From an uncultured Microbulbifer sp. (GTDB taxonomy: Bacteria > Pseudomonadota > Gammaproteobacteria > Pseudomonadales > Cellvibrionaceae), in the NCBI RefSeq assembly GCF_947498635.1, contig NZ_CANMKV010000033.1:1-48383 (forward strand): a stretch of DNA of 48,383 nt, written 5' to 3'. Positions within the stretch are counted from its first letter, which is position 1. Each line of letters opens with the position of its first letter. Positions 30,192 to 40,018 of this stretch are shown here, piece after piece. The notes beneath the pieces are model-generated. The model was not told the origin of the DNA. It ran no database searches and was given only the letters and a program-made list of their open reading frames with translations. The position numbers were made by a program, and so were the translations under genes.

Positions 30192-31964
30192 TCAGTAGGT
30201 CCGAGCTTTCGGTTCAAAGGCTTCCATGGTGCTCGGCGCGAAGTTTACCGCACGCTTGCCCACACGTTTTTCCCCAGGGAAGTACATGGAGTGACACAGC
30301 CAGTTTTCGTCATCGCGTTCCTGGAAGTCTTCGCGGGCGTGAGCGCCGCGGCTTTCCGTGCGAGTCTCAGCGGCAATCGCCGTGGCCTCGGCAACTTCTA
30401 GCAGGTTCTGCAACTCCAGGGCCTCAACGCGGGCCGTGTTAAAGGCGCGACTTCTGTCGTCCAGGCGTACATTCTCGATACGCTCGCGCAAGTCGGCCAG
30501 TTTCTTCACACCTTCGGCCATGTAGTCGCCGCGACGGAATACACCGAAGTGATTCTGCATCACGCCCTGCAATTCTTTGCGCAGGTCTGCAGCCTTTTCA
30601 CCGGTCTCGTTTGTTTCGAGGCGATTCAGGCGCGCCATTGCTGCTTCGATATCAGACTCGGACGCTTCGCGGTGCTCGATACCCTCACGCAGGGCTTTTT
30701 CGATAAACAGGCCAGAGGCGCGGCCAAATACGACCAGGTCCAGCAGGGAGTTGCCGCCCAGGCGGTTGGCGCCATGTACGGATACACAGGCAACCTCGCC
30801 ACAGGCGTAGAAACCGTCGATAACCTGATCATTGCCCGCCGCGTCCTGGGTCAAAGCCTGGCCGTGAACGTTGGTGGGGATACCGCCCATCATGTAGTGA
30901 CAGGTGGGCACAACCGGGATAGGCACTTTAACTGGGTCGGCGTGCGCGAAGGTCTTGGAAAGCTCACAGATACCGGGCAGGCGACTGTTCAACAGTTCCT
31001 CACCCAAGTGGTCGAGCTTCAGGAATACGTGATCGCCTTCCGGGCCGCAGCCGCGACCGTCGAGGATCTCAAGCACCATGGAGCGGGCCACAACATCCCG
31101 TCCCGCGAGGTCCTTGGCGTTGGGCGCATAGCGCTCCATGAAACGCTCGCCGTCCTTATTGATGAGGTATCCACCCTCACCGCGACAGCCTTCAGTCACC
31201 AGTACGCCCGCACCGTAAATACCGGTGGGGTGGAACTGCCACATCTCGATATCCTGCACCGGCATGCCGGCGCGCAGGGCCATGCCCACACCGTCACCGG
31301 TGTTGATATGCGCGTTGGTGGTAGAGGCGAAGATACGACCCGCTCCACCAGTAGCAAATACCGTTGCCTTGGACTTAATGAAAACCACTTCGCCATCTTC
31401 GATGCACATGGCGATAACGCCTACTACGGCACCGTCCTGGTTCTTGACCAGATCAATGGCAAACCACTCGTTCAGAAACTCCGTTTTATGCTTCACGTTG
31501 TTCTGATAAAGGGTGTGCAGCAGGGCGTGGCCAGTACGGTCGGCCGCCGCACAGGTGCGCGCGGCTTGACCACCGCGGCCAAAATCCTTGGACTGACCGC
31601 CGAACGGGCGCTGATAGATGCGGCCTTCCTCGGTACGGGAGAAGGGCAATCCCATATGCTCCAGCTCAAAGACCGCTTCGGGCCCCACGGAACACATGTA
31701 CTCGATCGCTTCCTGGTCTCCGATGTAATCAGAGCCCTTCACGGTGTCGTACATGTGCCAGCGCCAATCGTCATTGGGGTCTGCACTGGCGATCGCACAA
31801 GTGATACCACCCTGGGCGGATACTGTGTGTGAACGAGTCGGGAATACCTTGGTGATTACCGCAGTCTTGTAGCCAGACTGGGCCATCTGCAGGGCCGCAC
31901 GCATACCTGCGCCGCCACCACCAATTACGATCCCGTCAAAAGAAATAGTACGCATGTTCGCCAT
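30192..31964 (-). CDS. sdhA: Succinate dehydrogenase flavoprotein subunit
   Basis: A 590-residue FAD subunit that oxidises succinate to fumarate. The FAD site is [13 protein letters not shown], and covalent attachment is by the His of [10 protein letters not shown] near residue 46. Substrate residues lie in [21 protein letters not shown] and the catalytic Arg in RDVVARSM. The C-terminal stretch [14 protein letters not shown] is typical. The gene follows sdhD by three bases. Two ATGs three codons apart are possible starts. Confidence 0.97.
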   Translation of the reverse strand: MANMRTISFDGIVIGGGGAGMRAALQMAQSGYKTAVITKVFPTRSHTVSAQGGITCAIASADPNDDWRWHMYDTVKGSDYIGDQEAIEYMCSVGPEAVFELEHMGLPFSRTEEGRIYQRPFGGQSKDFGRGGQAARTCAAADRTGHALLHTLYQNNVKHKTEFLNEWFAIDLVKNQDGAVVGVIAMCIEDGEVVFIKSKATVFATGGAGRIFASTTNAHINTGDGVGMALRAGMPVQDIEMWQFHPTGIYGAGVLVTEGCRGEGGYLINKDGERFMERYAPNAKDLAGRDVVARSMVLEILDGRGCGPEGDHVFLKLDHLGEELLNSRLPGICELSKTFAHADPVKVPIPVVPTCHYMMGGIPTNVHGQALTQDAAGNDQVIDGFYACGEVACVSVHGANRLGGNSLLDLVVFGRASGLFIEKALREGIEHREASESDIEAAMARLNRLETNETGEKAADLRKELQGVMQNHFGVFRRGDYMAEGVKKLADLRERIENVRLDDRSRAFNTARVEALELQNLLEVAEATAIAAETRTESRGAHAREDFQERDDENWLCHSMYFPGEKRVGKRAVNFAPSTMEAFEPKARTY

Positions 31965-31967
31965 TGC

Positions 31968-32342
31968 TTATACACCCCAAAGAATTTCAATGCCCCACAC
32001 CGTGTAAAGCACGGCGACCGCAGCCAGGATCACTTCTACAAACAGGCGCAGAACTGTGGCCTTACCGCCCATCATCCGGTTGGTGATGTAATCGGTAACC
32101 ACGGACCAGAGGCCAATCCAGGCGTGAATAATGGTGGACAGCAGGGCGACCAAACTGAATACACGCATCCAGCGCTGGGCGAACAACTCAGACCAGGCCT
32201 GGTAGCCAAAGTCTTTGGTAAAAAAGATAAAGCCCACTATAAAGAGGACATAAGCCAGCAGTATAACTGCGGTAACACGCTGATAAAGCCAGTCGAACGT
32301 ACCGCTACGGCCAAAACTAGTTACTGTTCTTACCACAACCAT
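31968..32342 (-). CDS. sdhD: Succinate dehydrogenase membrane anchor subunit
   Basis: A 124-residue three-helix membrane protein that with SdhC holds heme b and the quinone site. The N-terminal SGTFDWLYQRVTAVILLAYV is characteristic, with further helices at about residues 58-80 and 95-118. A His in the IIHAWIGLWSV segment is the likely heme ligand. The ATG overlaps the last codons of sdhC by 13 bases, suggesting translational coupling. Confidence 0.93.
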   Translation of the reverse strand: MVVVRTVTSFGRSGTFDWLYQRVTAVILLAYVLFIVGFIFFTKDFGYQAWSELFAQRWMRVFSLVALLSTIIHAWIGLWSVVTDYITNRMMGGKATVLRLFVEVILAAVAVLYTVWGIEILWGV

Positions 32343-32704
32343 ACCCCCACCAGAAGAATAAGGATTACACTCACCACCAGCACGGCAATAGCGCTGCGGC
32401 GACCACCTTCGAGGCTCTCACCCATCCCCATATCCATAAACAGGTGACGAACACCGGCCAGTAGATGGTAGATAAGAGCTGCCAGGGAGGCCCACAGGAT
32501 GAGCTTGGCTGGAATACTGTTAAATGCTGCCGCCATATCGGCGAAGCCCTGTTCGGATTCCAGGCTGGCATCGAGCATGCAGAGCAAAAGCGCCACAACG
32601 GCGAAGAGCACTACACCGGACACACGATGCAAAATGGAAACCAAAGCAGCAGCGGGAAGCTTGATTGTGGAAATGTCTAAATTGACAGGTCTGTTTTTGT
32701 TCAC
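32330..32704 (-). CDS. sdhC: Succinate dehydrogenase cytochrome b556 subunit
   Basis: A 124-residue three-helix protein. Family marks are RPVNLDISTIKLP at the N-terminus, ALVSILHRVSGVVLF with the quinone-site Ser/Arg, and HLLAGVRHLFMDMG with the heme-ligand His. It is the first gene of sdhCDAB and divergent from gltA. The 440-bp space between holds the regulatory region of both. Confidence 0.95.
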   Translation of the reverse strand: MNKNRPVNLDISTIKLPAAALVSILHRVSGVVLFAVVALLLCMLDASLESEQGFADMAAAFNSIPAKLILWASLAALIYHLLAGVRHLFMDMGMGESLEGGRRSAIAVLVVSVILILLVGVWLW

Positions 32705-33144
32705 AGGAAAAACACCTTGTTGCCCTGAACGACCGGGCGCCCGTTAGCTTTTCAATTGGAGGGACGAGCGGCTTGCTGATCACTTTGCACTCGACCTGAT
32801 GAAGCCTTGTACAAAGTAGCCGTACCATGGCGCAAGCCGCGCGGATTATAGGCATTCAATAGTCAAAACACAACGAACGCCTGGGAAAACGCCGTCTTCA
32901 CGAACCCCAGTGGCAGATCATTTAACACTGCGGAATTTCCGCAGATTTTTACGCCTGCAATTAGGTAAAAGCTCTACAGGCCCACCCAGTTACCGGATAT
33001 CCTGTTGCCGGCCGACTGGTCGTCCACGCCTTTTGGTTTGACAATTTGCGGCGCGGCACTTAAGTTTGGCCCCGCTCAAAAGGCCGCCAGCACCCGAAAA
33101 CACCAGGAAAAGGCCGCCATAAGAACAGTTTTTAGGAGTCCGCA
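32705..33144. other. sdhC-gltA divergent regulatory region
   Basis: These 440 bp hold no gene and carry the promoters of the sdh operon (minus) and gltA (plus). A candidate gltA promoter is listed separately. I could not name an operator such as ArcA or CRP with confidence. Confidence 0.5.
33038..33066 (+). promoter_or_regulatory. Candidate gltA promoter
   Basis: TTGACA, a 17-base spacer and TAAGTT resemble a sigma-70 promoter with a perfect -35 and a weak -10. It lies about 80 bp before the gltA start codon. Confidence 0.4.
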
Positions 33145-34434
33145 ATGTCCGATAAAAAAGCGCAACTCACGGTCGACGGTATCGACGGCGCAATAGAAAT
33201 GCCCGTTCGCTCCGGCACCCTCGGTCCCGATGTTGTCGATGTCGGCAACCTAACAGGCAAGGGCTTATTCACTTACGACCCGGGCTTCGTATCCACTGCC
33301 GCGTGTGAATCCAAGATCACCTTTATCGATGGCGCCAAAGGTCAGCTTCTGCACCGCGGCTACCCCATCGAACAGCTGGCAGAGAAGTCAGATTACCTCG
33401 AGACCTGCTACCTGCTGATGAACGGCGAACTGCCCAACGCCCAGCAGAAAAAAGAGTATGTGGACACCATCATGTCCCACACCATGGTGCACGAGTCCCT
33501 GGTGAACTTCTTTAAAGGTTTCCACTACGACGCCCACCCAATGGCGATGCTATGCGGCGTAGTTGGCGCCTTAGCCTCCTTCTACCACGACTCCCTGGAC
33601 ATCAACAATCCAGAGCACCGTGAGATCTCCGCACACCGCCTGATCGCCAAGATGCCGACCCTGGCCGCCATGTGCTACAAGCACTCCAAAGGCATGCCCT
33701 TCATGTACCCGGATAATAGCCTCAGCTATTCCGAAAACTTCCTGCACATGATGTTCGGCAACCCCTGCGAACCCAGCAAGATCGACCCGATTGTCGCCAA
33801 GGCAATGGATATCATCTTCCTGCTGCACGCAGACCACGAGCAAAACGCGTCCACCTCAACCGTTCGCTTGGCCGGCTCCTCCGGCGCCAACCCCTTCGCC
33901 TGCATCTCCTCTGGCATCGCCGCCCTGTGGGGGCCAGCGCACGGTGGCGCCAACGAAGCGGTACTGAATATGCTGCAGGAAATTGGTGATGAAAGCCGTA
34001 TCGACGAATTCGTGAAGCGCGCCAAAGACAAAAACGACCCCTTCCGCCTAATGGGCTTCGGCCACCGCGTTTACAAAAACTTCGATCCGCGCTCCCGCGT
34101 GATGCAGGGTATTTGTGACGAAGTTCTGGGTGCCATGGGTGCCGAGAATGACCCTCTGCTGAAGATTGCCAAAAGACTGGAAAAAATCGCCCTCGAGGAC
34201 GAGTACTTCGTCGAGAAGAAGCTCTACCCGAACGTAGATTTTTACTCCGGCATTATCATGAAGGCTATCGGCATCCCCACCGATATGTTTACCGTAATCT
34301 TCGCCACCGGCCGCACCTCCGGCTGGATTGCCCACTGGAATGAAATGATTTCCAATCCGCACAAAATTGGCCGTCCACGCCAGCTGTATACCGGCTATAC
34401 CGAGCGTGACTACACATCGGTAGAGCAGCGCTAG
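33145..34434 (+). CDS. gltA: Citrate synthase, type II
   Basis: A 429-residue enzyme condensing acetyl-CoA and oxaloacetate. Active-site residues lie in [30 protein letters not shown] and [14 protein letters not shown]. Length and the N-terminal domain match the hexameric, NADH-regulated gammaproteobacterial type. AGGAG lies six bases before the ATG. It is divergent from sdhCDAB, the same arrangement as in pseudomonads, and ends in a strong terminator. Confidence 0.97.
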   Translation: MSDKKAQLTVDGIDGAIEMPVRSGTLGPDVVDVGNLTGKGLFTYDPGFVSTAACESKITFIDGAKGQLLHRGYPIEQLAEKSDYLETCYLLMNGELPNAQQKKEYVDTIMSHTMVHESLVNFFKGFHYDAHPMAMLCGVVGALASFYHDSLDINNPEHREISAHRLIAKMPTLAAMCYKHSKGMPFMYPDNSLSYSENFLHMMFGNPCEPSKIDPIVAKAMDIIFLLHADHEQNASTSTVRLAGSSGANPFACISSGIAALWGPAHGGANEAVLNMLQEIGDESRIDEFVKRAKDKNDPFRLMGFGHRVYKNFDPRSRVMQGICDEVLGAMGAENDPLLKIAKRLEKIALEDEYFVEKKLYPNVDFYSGIIMKAIGIPTDMFTVIFATGRTSGWIAHWNEMISNPHKIGRPRQLYTGYTERDYTSVEQR

Positions 34435-34738
34435 CAAAACCCCAAATAAAAAACCCGGCATTGCCGGGTTTTTTATTACCCACAATTCACGAATGTTCGA
34501 CAAATTTAAAATAACGCAACAAGCAGGCCCACCCCAGCTTGTGACAAGCTTCACACTTTAAGAATTTTTGCCCAGTTGCAACTCCCGCCACACAGTCAAA
34601 CAACTGTCATGCGATGTAAAATCCGCGCCTTCCGGAGGGGGTACAAGCACGGCGCGATTGCGCACCGCCGTTACCGCCCCGCCGAGAAATTTCTTACCCG
34701 TACAATACACAAAAGCAAAACTATCAAAGGCACAGCAT
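34435..34738. other. gltA terminator and upstream region of the hemerythrin gene
   Basis: These 304 bp hold the gltA terminator and presumably the promoter of the hemerythrin-like gene. I see no further gene. Confidence 0.5.
34452..34475 (+). terminator. gltA terminator
   Basis: AACCCGGCA and TGCCGGGTT pair almost back to back and run into TTTTTTATT, 17 bp after the gltA stop. A preceding A-run makes it potentially bidirectional. Confidence 0.92.
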
Positions 34739-35275
34739 ATGCTTAGCTTTATCTCCGGCATGTTCCGAAGCAGCAAGTCTTCAGACAGCGTCGACCTGGA
34801 AGAAAAATACACCCGAAGCTCTTATGCTAGCGCCAAGGGCAGCCGTACAATTTCCTACGACCCAACCCTAATCAAAGCCCTGGAAGACGACCACCGCCAC
34901 CTGATCGGTATTTTTCAACGCATGTGGTCTGAGGGTTTTGAAAAACAGAACTACCGCCAGTTATCGCAATTGCTGACTCAATTCAAATCGGGCTTTCAAG
35001 CGCACCTAATCAAAGAAAATGTGCGCTTTTATGTGTACCTCGAGCAGGCCCTCGCCGGAGACGCACATACCCTGCAAGTTGTGAAAGACTTCCGCACCGA
35101 CATGAACGAAATCGCCAATGCCGTTGTGCAGTTCTGCAAGCGCTACAACCATGAAGCCTTCACGCCGGAAATGGTTCGCGACTTCAAAGTAGACTATCAA
35201 AAAATCGGGGAAGCACTGACCCGCCGCACAGCACTGGAAGAAAAAGAACTCTACGTTCTCTATCAACCATCCTGA
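34739..35275 (+). CDS. Hemerythrin-like HHE domain protein
   Basis: A 178-residue helical protein. The HHE cation-binding pattern starts at about residue 48 with LEDDHRHLIGIFQRM, continues FKSGFQAHLIKENVRFYVY and finishes with a Glu/His-containing C-terminal helix. Such domains bind a di-iron centre that can carry or sense oxygen or nitric oxide. No signal peptide is visible; the N-terminal 40 residues are Ser-rich. I start at ATG 34739 with AAAGG nine bases upstream; the longer reading frame upstream has intergenic character. It lies before the redox operon at 35792 but is separated by 516 bp. Confidence 0.75.
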   Translation: MLSFISGMFRSSKSSDSVDLEEKYTRSSYASAKGSRTISYDPTLIKALEDDHRHLIGIFQRMWSEGFEKQNYRQLSQLLTQFKSGFQAHLIKENVRFYVYLEQALAGDAHTLQVVKDFRTDMNEIANAVVQFCKRYNHEAFTPEMVRDFKVDYQKIGEALTRRTALEEKELYVLYQPS

Positions 35276-35791
35276 GCACTTGTCCAATATTGAATTTGTT
35301 ACTCAATCTCTACAGGAATAAGGCGCAAGCCGATGAGTGAGCAACAACTTATTTTGTAAGTGCCACACAGAAACATCTGCGACCCACAGGGACGGGGCGC
35401 ATATTTTTCACCCTACTCGCAATCCCTCCCCCAGCGCCCCAACCATTCTGCTCAAAAAATCTGCGGGAGCCAACTGCCGGAAAATATTTCCACTCCAGGT
35501 TCAACAGAAGCGCTCTGCTACATCTGTAAAATAATCCTGCTCCAACAAAGTGCATGACAACAACAACTGAACAAAACTTTCCGTTCAGACCTCCCTTAAC
35601 TTCCTATCCCCTATCGTCATTTCTATTCAACACTAGACGTTTATTTAATTTTGTTTAAACATAGAGAAATTAGAATTCAAAAAAACTCACAACGGTGGGA
35701 TATTGGTCTAAGAAGTTCTGAAAGCTTTATGGCTTAAAAACAAGAATGACAAGCAGGCCAGTAGTAAAAGCCGAGGGGAATCGGGGGAAAT
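35276..35791. other. Upstream region of the redox operon
   Basis: These 516 bp show no convincing gene. The right-hand 200 bp are AT-rich, as expected for a promoter. I looked for FNR-type, NsrR-type and NarL-type sites and found none good enough to report. Confidence 0.45.
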
Positions 35792-37822
35792 ATGACTGAA
35801 CTTAAAAGTTCAGCTGCTCGACAATATTCGCCAAATAGCGCTCAAGCCAGCGATAGCAGCTATCCAATTTATGTCATTGTAGGCACAGGACCGGTTGGGG
35901 TCCGGTGTGCACAAAAACTACTAGAATTCTGTGATGAAGCGCAAATTGTTATCTACGGTGCTGAAACAGAATCACCCTATAACCGGGTAAAATTATCCCA
36001 ATACCTCTCCCGCCACGTAAATCGGGACGAGCTGGATAACCCTATTTTGGGCAAGAGCGACCACCGGCTCGCAGAATATATCGACCGGGAAATCATCTCC
36101 ATCGACCGCGTCAAAAAAATAGTGACTGACGCAGCGGGAAATAGACAACCCTACACTAAGCTGATCCTGGCCACCGGCTCTAATCCGAGTATCCCCAGGA
36201 TCCCCGGTGCAGAACTTCCCAGTGTTTATCCCTTTCGCAGCCTGCGTAACACCAATGACTTGATCGCCCTGCGAGAGCAGCATGCCGATATTTGCGTGAT
36301 CGGTGCCGGCGCCCTCGGCCTGGAGGCGGCAACCGCGTTAAAAACACCCAAAAATACCGTCACCCTGCAATCCCGCGGAAAATTGCTGAGTGGTCTACTG
36401 GGCGAAGAAGGGGAAGAGTTTTTAAAGTCTTCGCTTGCAGCTTTGGGCGTGCAACTCAAGGTGGGATCAACGCTCCAATTGATCGAACAAGATGAAGATA
36501 AGTCCAGGCTGGTTTTCGAAGGCGATGAAACCCTTAGTGTCGATGCCATTGTCCTCTGTACCGGTATTCAACCGGAAGTCTCACTCGCACAGCAGTCTGG
36601 ACTCAATATCGATAGGGGAGTGGTTGTCAACGAGTGGATGCAAACTTCCGACCCGGATATCTACGCGGTTGGCGAGTGCGCCGAGTTTGATCGCAAAGTT
36701 TACCAACTGGTACGCCCAGGTTACGAACAAGCGGAAAGCTGTTGTTCCCATATTCGCCGCGATCATGGAGGCGAGATTTTAGAGCGCCCCTACACCGGTA
36801 GCTATACAGATATCCAACTCAAAATTGCCCATATTCCCTGTGCCATTATGGGAGATGTTGCCTCGGAAAATCTTCAGCAGCATGAAGGGCTCGAGAGCCA
36901 TGTTTTTCGCAACCGCTTCAAAGGAATTTACCGACGACTCTTTGTTAGGGAGGGTCGTATCCTAGGGGCTGTTTATATCGGCAGCTGGGATGAGGCAAAC
37001 AGTCTGCGCCAAGCTGTAGCCCAAGAAGAAAAAGTGAGTGCGCACGCGCTTAAGCAGTTTTCCGATGAAGGCCGCCTTTTTGGCCAGCAGGCATCCAATA
37101 GCATCAAGAACTTCCCCGATAGCTATCTGGTATGCCAATGTAATTCTGTCAGTAAAGGAGAATTGTGCAAAGCGATCTCCGAGGGAAAGCGCACGCTCAA
37201 CGAACTGCAACAAGCCACCACGGCAGGCTCTGTTTGCGGAAGCTGTCGCCCACTGATGGCCGAACTGCTCGATGCCCCGGTGCCCAACCTGGTTATGCGC
37301 CACGCGAAAGGTATCTTGGTTACTTCGGTCATATCTCTATTGTTAATCACTCTGTCATTCCTGATGCCCTCTCCCCCGGTTTCGGACACCGTGCAAACTG
37401 GCCAATTTTGGGAAAAACTCTGGTATGACAATTTCTGGAAACAGGTAACTGGCTACACCATCCTCGTACTATGCCTATTTACCGCCGCCCTGAGTGTGCG
37501 CAAACGCTGGAATAAACTCGCACTCGGGCATATGGATCACTGGCGCTACGCCCACAGTTTAATCGGGGTCGTTGCCGTGGCCACCCTGGCAGTACACACC
37601 GGTTTCCGCATGGGGCAAAACCTCAATCTCGCCCTTATGCTGGTTTTCCTTGGCGTTACTGCCACAGGCTCGCTGGTCGGCGTCTTTATGGCACGCAACC
37701 ACCACTGGACCGATCTCAAGCTACGCGAACACCGCAAGTGGTGGTCACGTGTGCACTACGCCCTGCTTTGGGCACTGCCGGTACTCCTCGCTTATCATAT
37801 TCTTGCGGTTTATTACTTCTAA
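35792..37822 (+). CDS. NirB-like flavoprotein fused to [2Fe-2S] and di-heme cytochrome b domains
   Basis: A 676-residue fusion. Residues about 25-400 form a pyridine-nucleotide oxidoreductase like the N-terminus of nitrite reductase NirB: FAD motif GTGPVG at 31-36, NAD(P) motif GAGALG at 171-176 and a DIYAVGECAEF signature near 290. A BFD-type [2Fe-2S] domain follows with C448, C450, C482 and C485. Five membrane helices lie between about 506 and 676. Two helices each carry a His pair 14 residues apart (H588/H602 and H655/H669), the pattern for two stacked b hemes. The likely role is moving electrons from NAD(P)H through FAD, Fe-S and hemes across the membrane. It lacks the siroheme domain, so it is not a nitrite reductase. 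The next gene starts directly after its stop. Confidence 0.8.
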   Translation: MTELKSSAARQYSPNSAQASDSSYPIYVIVGTGPVGVRCAQKLLEFCDEAQIVIYGAETESPYNRVKLSQYLSRHVNRDELDNPILGKSDHRLAEYIDREIISIDRVKKIVTDAAGNRQPYTKLILATGSNPSIPRIPGAELPSVYPFRSLRNTNDLIALREQHADICVIGAGALGLEAATALKTPKNTVTLQSRGKLLSGLLGEEGEEFLKSSLAALGVQLKVGSTLQLIEQDEDKSRLVFEGDETLSVDAIVLCTGIQPEVSLAQQSGLNIDRGVVVNEWMQTSDPDIYAVGECAEFDRKVYQLVRPGYEQAESCCSHIRRDHGGEILERPYTGSYTDIQLKIAHIPCAIMGDVASENLQQHEGLESHVFRNRFKGIYRRLFVREGRILGAVYIGSWDEANSLRQAVAQEEKVSAHALKQFSDEGRLFGQQASNSIKNFPDSYLVCQCNSVSKGELCKAISEGKRTLNELQQATTAGSVCGSCRPLMAELLDAPVPNLVMRHAKGILVTSVISLLLITLSFLMPSPPVSDTVQTGQFWEKLWYDNFWKQVTGYTILVLCLFTAALSVRKRWNKLALGHMDHWRYAHSLIGVVAVATLAVHTGFRMGQNLNLALMLVFLGVTATGSLVGVFMARNHHWTDLKLREHRKWWSRVHYALLWALPVLLAYHILAVYYF

Positions 37823-39175
37823 ATGAAATCTTATCAATTCAAATTTTGGCACTACGGCCTGCTGCTGACTTTGGTTGTGGGCGCCTATGCCGCCTATAAC
37901 CTGACAGCAGATGACAAGTCCCTGTTTATCACCGGCGAACCCACCCACGGCCATCACCAGATCGAGCTCGCCTGCACCTCCTGTCACACCGATGGTTTTG
38001 CCGGAGAGGAATCCATCCAGCAATCCTGCTTGAATTGCCACGCAGAAGAACTGGAACTCGCCGACGATTCCCACCCACGCAAAAAATTCCTCGATCCTCG
38101 CAATGCACAATTGCTGGAAACCCTGGATGCACGCCAGTGCATCAGCTGTCATACGGAGCATAAACAGGAAATTACCCGCGAGATGGGGGTCAGTCTGGCC
38201 GGGGATTTCTGCTTTCACTGCCACAGTGAAATTGCCGAGGAACGCAGCAGCCATCAGAGCATGGGATTCGAGACCTGTGCCAGCGCCGGCTGCCATAACT
38301 ACCACGACAATGGCACCCTCTATGAGGACTTCCTGATCGCCCACGTAGGACAACCGGACCTACTCGAAGAAGCCAAGTTACCAGCGCGCACGGCGATGCA
38401 GTTCTGGCTACAAGAACACCCTGACGCCAAACCACTGCAACAAAAGCAGGCGGATATTCAGGGCGAATCAACCTCTGCAGAAATCGCCGCACTCTGGTCG
38501 CAAAGTGCCCACGCACAAGTCGAGGTAAACTGCACCAATTGCCATGCCGACGGACAGATGCAATTCAGCAGTATCGAAGTAGTCGAACAATGCGCAAGTT
38601 GCCACAGCGCCCAGCAGGAGTCCTTTACCCAGGGTAAACACGGTATGCGACTGTCAGCCAAGTTGCCGCAGGAGTTTGTCCAGCAGGCTGGCGCCATGAC
38701 GCCGCAGCAAGCCTGGATACCTATGCAGTCCGACGCCTCCGGTGAATTGAACTGTATTAGCTGTCATGGCCCACACGACGTCGACCTGCAATTTGCCGCA
38801 GTAGAGTCCTGCCTCAACTGCCACAGCGATGAACACAGCCTCGCCTACAAGGCCTCACCCCACTTTGACACCTGGCGAGCCAATCCGGAAAACGGCGTCA
38901 GCTGTGCCAGCTGCCACTTACCAAGGGAAACCCACGGTGAGCAGGTAGTGGCCAACCACAATCAAAACCACAATCTCCGCCCCAATGAAAAAATGTTACC
39001 CGTTTGCCTGAACTGCCATGGGGCGGAGTTTTCCCTGGCAGCGATGGCCGACAAAAAACTGATCTCACAGAACTTCAAGCATAAGCCCGCGGACAAGCAC
39101 GAGACCTTCGACTTAATCCGCGATCGCATTGCGCGAATTTCCAATAGCAAAAAAAATCAAACCAAATCCCAATAG
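37823..39175 (+). CDS. Eleven-heme cytochrome c
   Basis: A 450-residue exported multiheme cytochrome anchored by one N-terminal helix (residues 11-25). Ten CXXCH motifs begin at C51, C69, C106, C130, C237, C257, C311, C330, C361 and C395. An eleventh site, C152, has the wider CX4CH spacing (CASAGCH). The pattern, with many spare His residues for axial ligation, resembles cytochrome c3/NrfA/octaheme families, but I recognise no exact relative. No CX2CK active-site heme of NrfA is present, so electron transfer rather than nitrite reduction is likely. It starts at the base after the flavocytochrome stop, so the two are tightly coupled and the proteins are probable partners. Confidence 0.85.
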   Translation: MKSYQFKFWHYGLLLTLVVGAYAAYNLTADDKSLFITGEPTHGHHQIELACTSCHTDGFAGEESIQQSCLNCHAEELELADDSHPRKKFLDPRNAQLLETLDARQCISCHTEHKQEITREMGVSLAGDFCFHCHSEIAEERSSHQSMGFETCASAGCHNYHDNGTLYEDFLIAHVGQPDLLEEAKLPARTAMQFWLQEHPDAKPLQQKQADIQGESTSAEIAALWSQSAHAQVEVNCTNCHADGQMQFSSIEVVEQCASCHSAQQESFTQGKHGMRLSAKLPQEFVQQAGAMTPQQAWIPMQSDASGELNCISCHGPHDVDLQFAAVESCLNCHSDEHSLAYKASPHFDTWRANPENGVSCASCHLPRETHGEQVVANHNQNHNLRPNEKMLPVCLNCHGAEFSLAAMADKKLISQNFKHKPADKHETFDLIRDRIARISNSKKNQTKSQ

Positions 39176-39187
39176 GAGGGGAACACT

Positions 39188-39736
39188 ATGCGTATTGCCG
39201 CTTGTTTTATCGCTGGACTGGCACTACTCACTGGCTGTGAAAAAAACCAGGGAGTGGCACCCGAGCGAATGGCGGATGCCGTCTTTGCCGTGATTGAGGC
39301 AGACAGGGCCAACTACACCAATAAGGTGGTTAACCGTTTGCAAAATGAGGAAAAAGTCCTGGATGCTGACGAGCACTGGCAGGATAAAAAACTGCTGCCC
39401 TTGCCGGCACAAATGATGCGCATGGGAGCCGAACGCATCGCGGAAAAAGAGTCTGGCTTCAGCTACGCTCTGCTCTCACTCTGGCCAGTGAATAAGCAAA
39501 ATAAACCGCGCACCGAAATGGAAAAGCAGGGCCTGCGGTATGTGATTGATAATCCCGGCCAAAACTTCTACGGTCGTGAGACACTGGGGGATACCGAATA
39601 TTTCACCGCCGTTTACGCCGATGTCGGTGTTTCACCAGCCTGTGTCAGCTGCCACAATGATCACGCCGATAGCCCACGCGATAATTTTGAACTCGGCGAA
39701 ACGATGGGCGGCGTGGTTATTCGTATACCGCTCTAA
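39188..39736 (+). CDS. DUF3365 (Tll0287-like) heme lipoprotein
   Basis: A 182-residue lipoprotein with lipobox LLTGC (Cys17). The DUF3365 domain follows: a helical section, GLRYVIDNPGQNF, then ADVGVSPACVSCHNDHADSP with one c-type heme site at C152-C155-H156, and a terminal GGVVIRIPL. The fold is PAS-like, and homologues bind heme or act as redox sensor domains. AGGAGGGG precedes the ATG, 12 bases after the cytochrome stop. It is likely the third member of the electron chain, either as an outer acceptor or as a sensing subunit. Confidence 0.85.
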   Translation: MRIAACFIAGLALLTGCEKNQGVAPERMADAVFAVIEADRANYTNKVVNRLQNEEKVLDADEHWQDKKLLPLPAQMMRMGAERIAEKESGFSYALLSLWPVNKQNKPRTEMEKQGLRYVIDNPGQNFYGRETLGDTEYFTAVYADVGVSPACVSCHNDHADSPRDNFELGETMGGVVIRIPL

Positions 39737-39762
39737 GCCTCTATTTTAAGTCTGCCTACTAA

Positions 39763-39782
39763 CCCGGCAACCTGTTGCCGGG
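39763..39782 (+). terminator. Hairpin after the redox operon
   Basis: CCCGGCAA, CCTG and TTGCCGGG form a perfect eight-bp stem 26 bp after the DUF3365 stop. The following bases are only weakly T-rich. It is the probable operon terminator. Confidence 0.65.
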
Positions 39783-39995
39783 CTCCTTACAATAGCCTCC
39801 CCAGCCAATCCCACTCTGAAAAATAGACAATTTATCCGGCGACAAAAAATACGACTGCAGACCGAGAAGGTATGATTTTGTAGAGGGATAGATAAAAGTA
39901 GCTAGATAGAATTGGTAATGGGAGAAGATTGGAAATGAGTAAAAATTGAGAGGTCAAAATATAAATCTAGAAATCGGATCCCCAAAGAAGAATTA

Positions 39996-40018
39996 GCGGC
40001 CGAATTCATTTCGACCGC
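39996..40018 (+). terminator. Terminator-like hairpin
   Basis: GCGGCCGAA and TTCGACCGC pair with one wobble around a five-base loop, followed by TCCCTCTTT. It could end a small RNA or a read-through transcript. Confidence 0.4.

Noticed and set aside
30549..31832. 427-codon ORF antisense to sdhA
   Set aside because: It is a shadow of the strongly coding sdhA; long antisense frames follow from GC-rich codon bias.
37823..39175. NrfA-type nitrite reductase for the multiheme cytochrome
   Set aside because: There is no CXXCK active-site heme, there are too many hemes, and the overall pattern differs.
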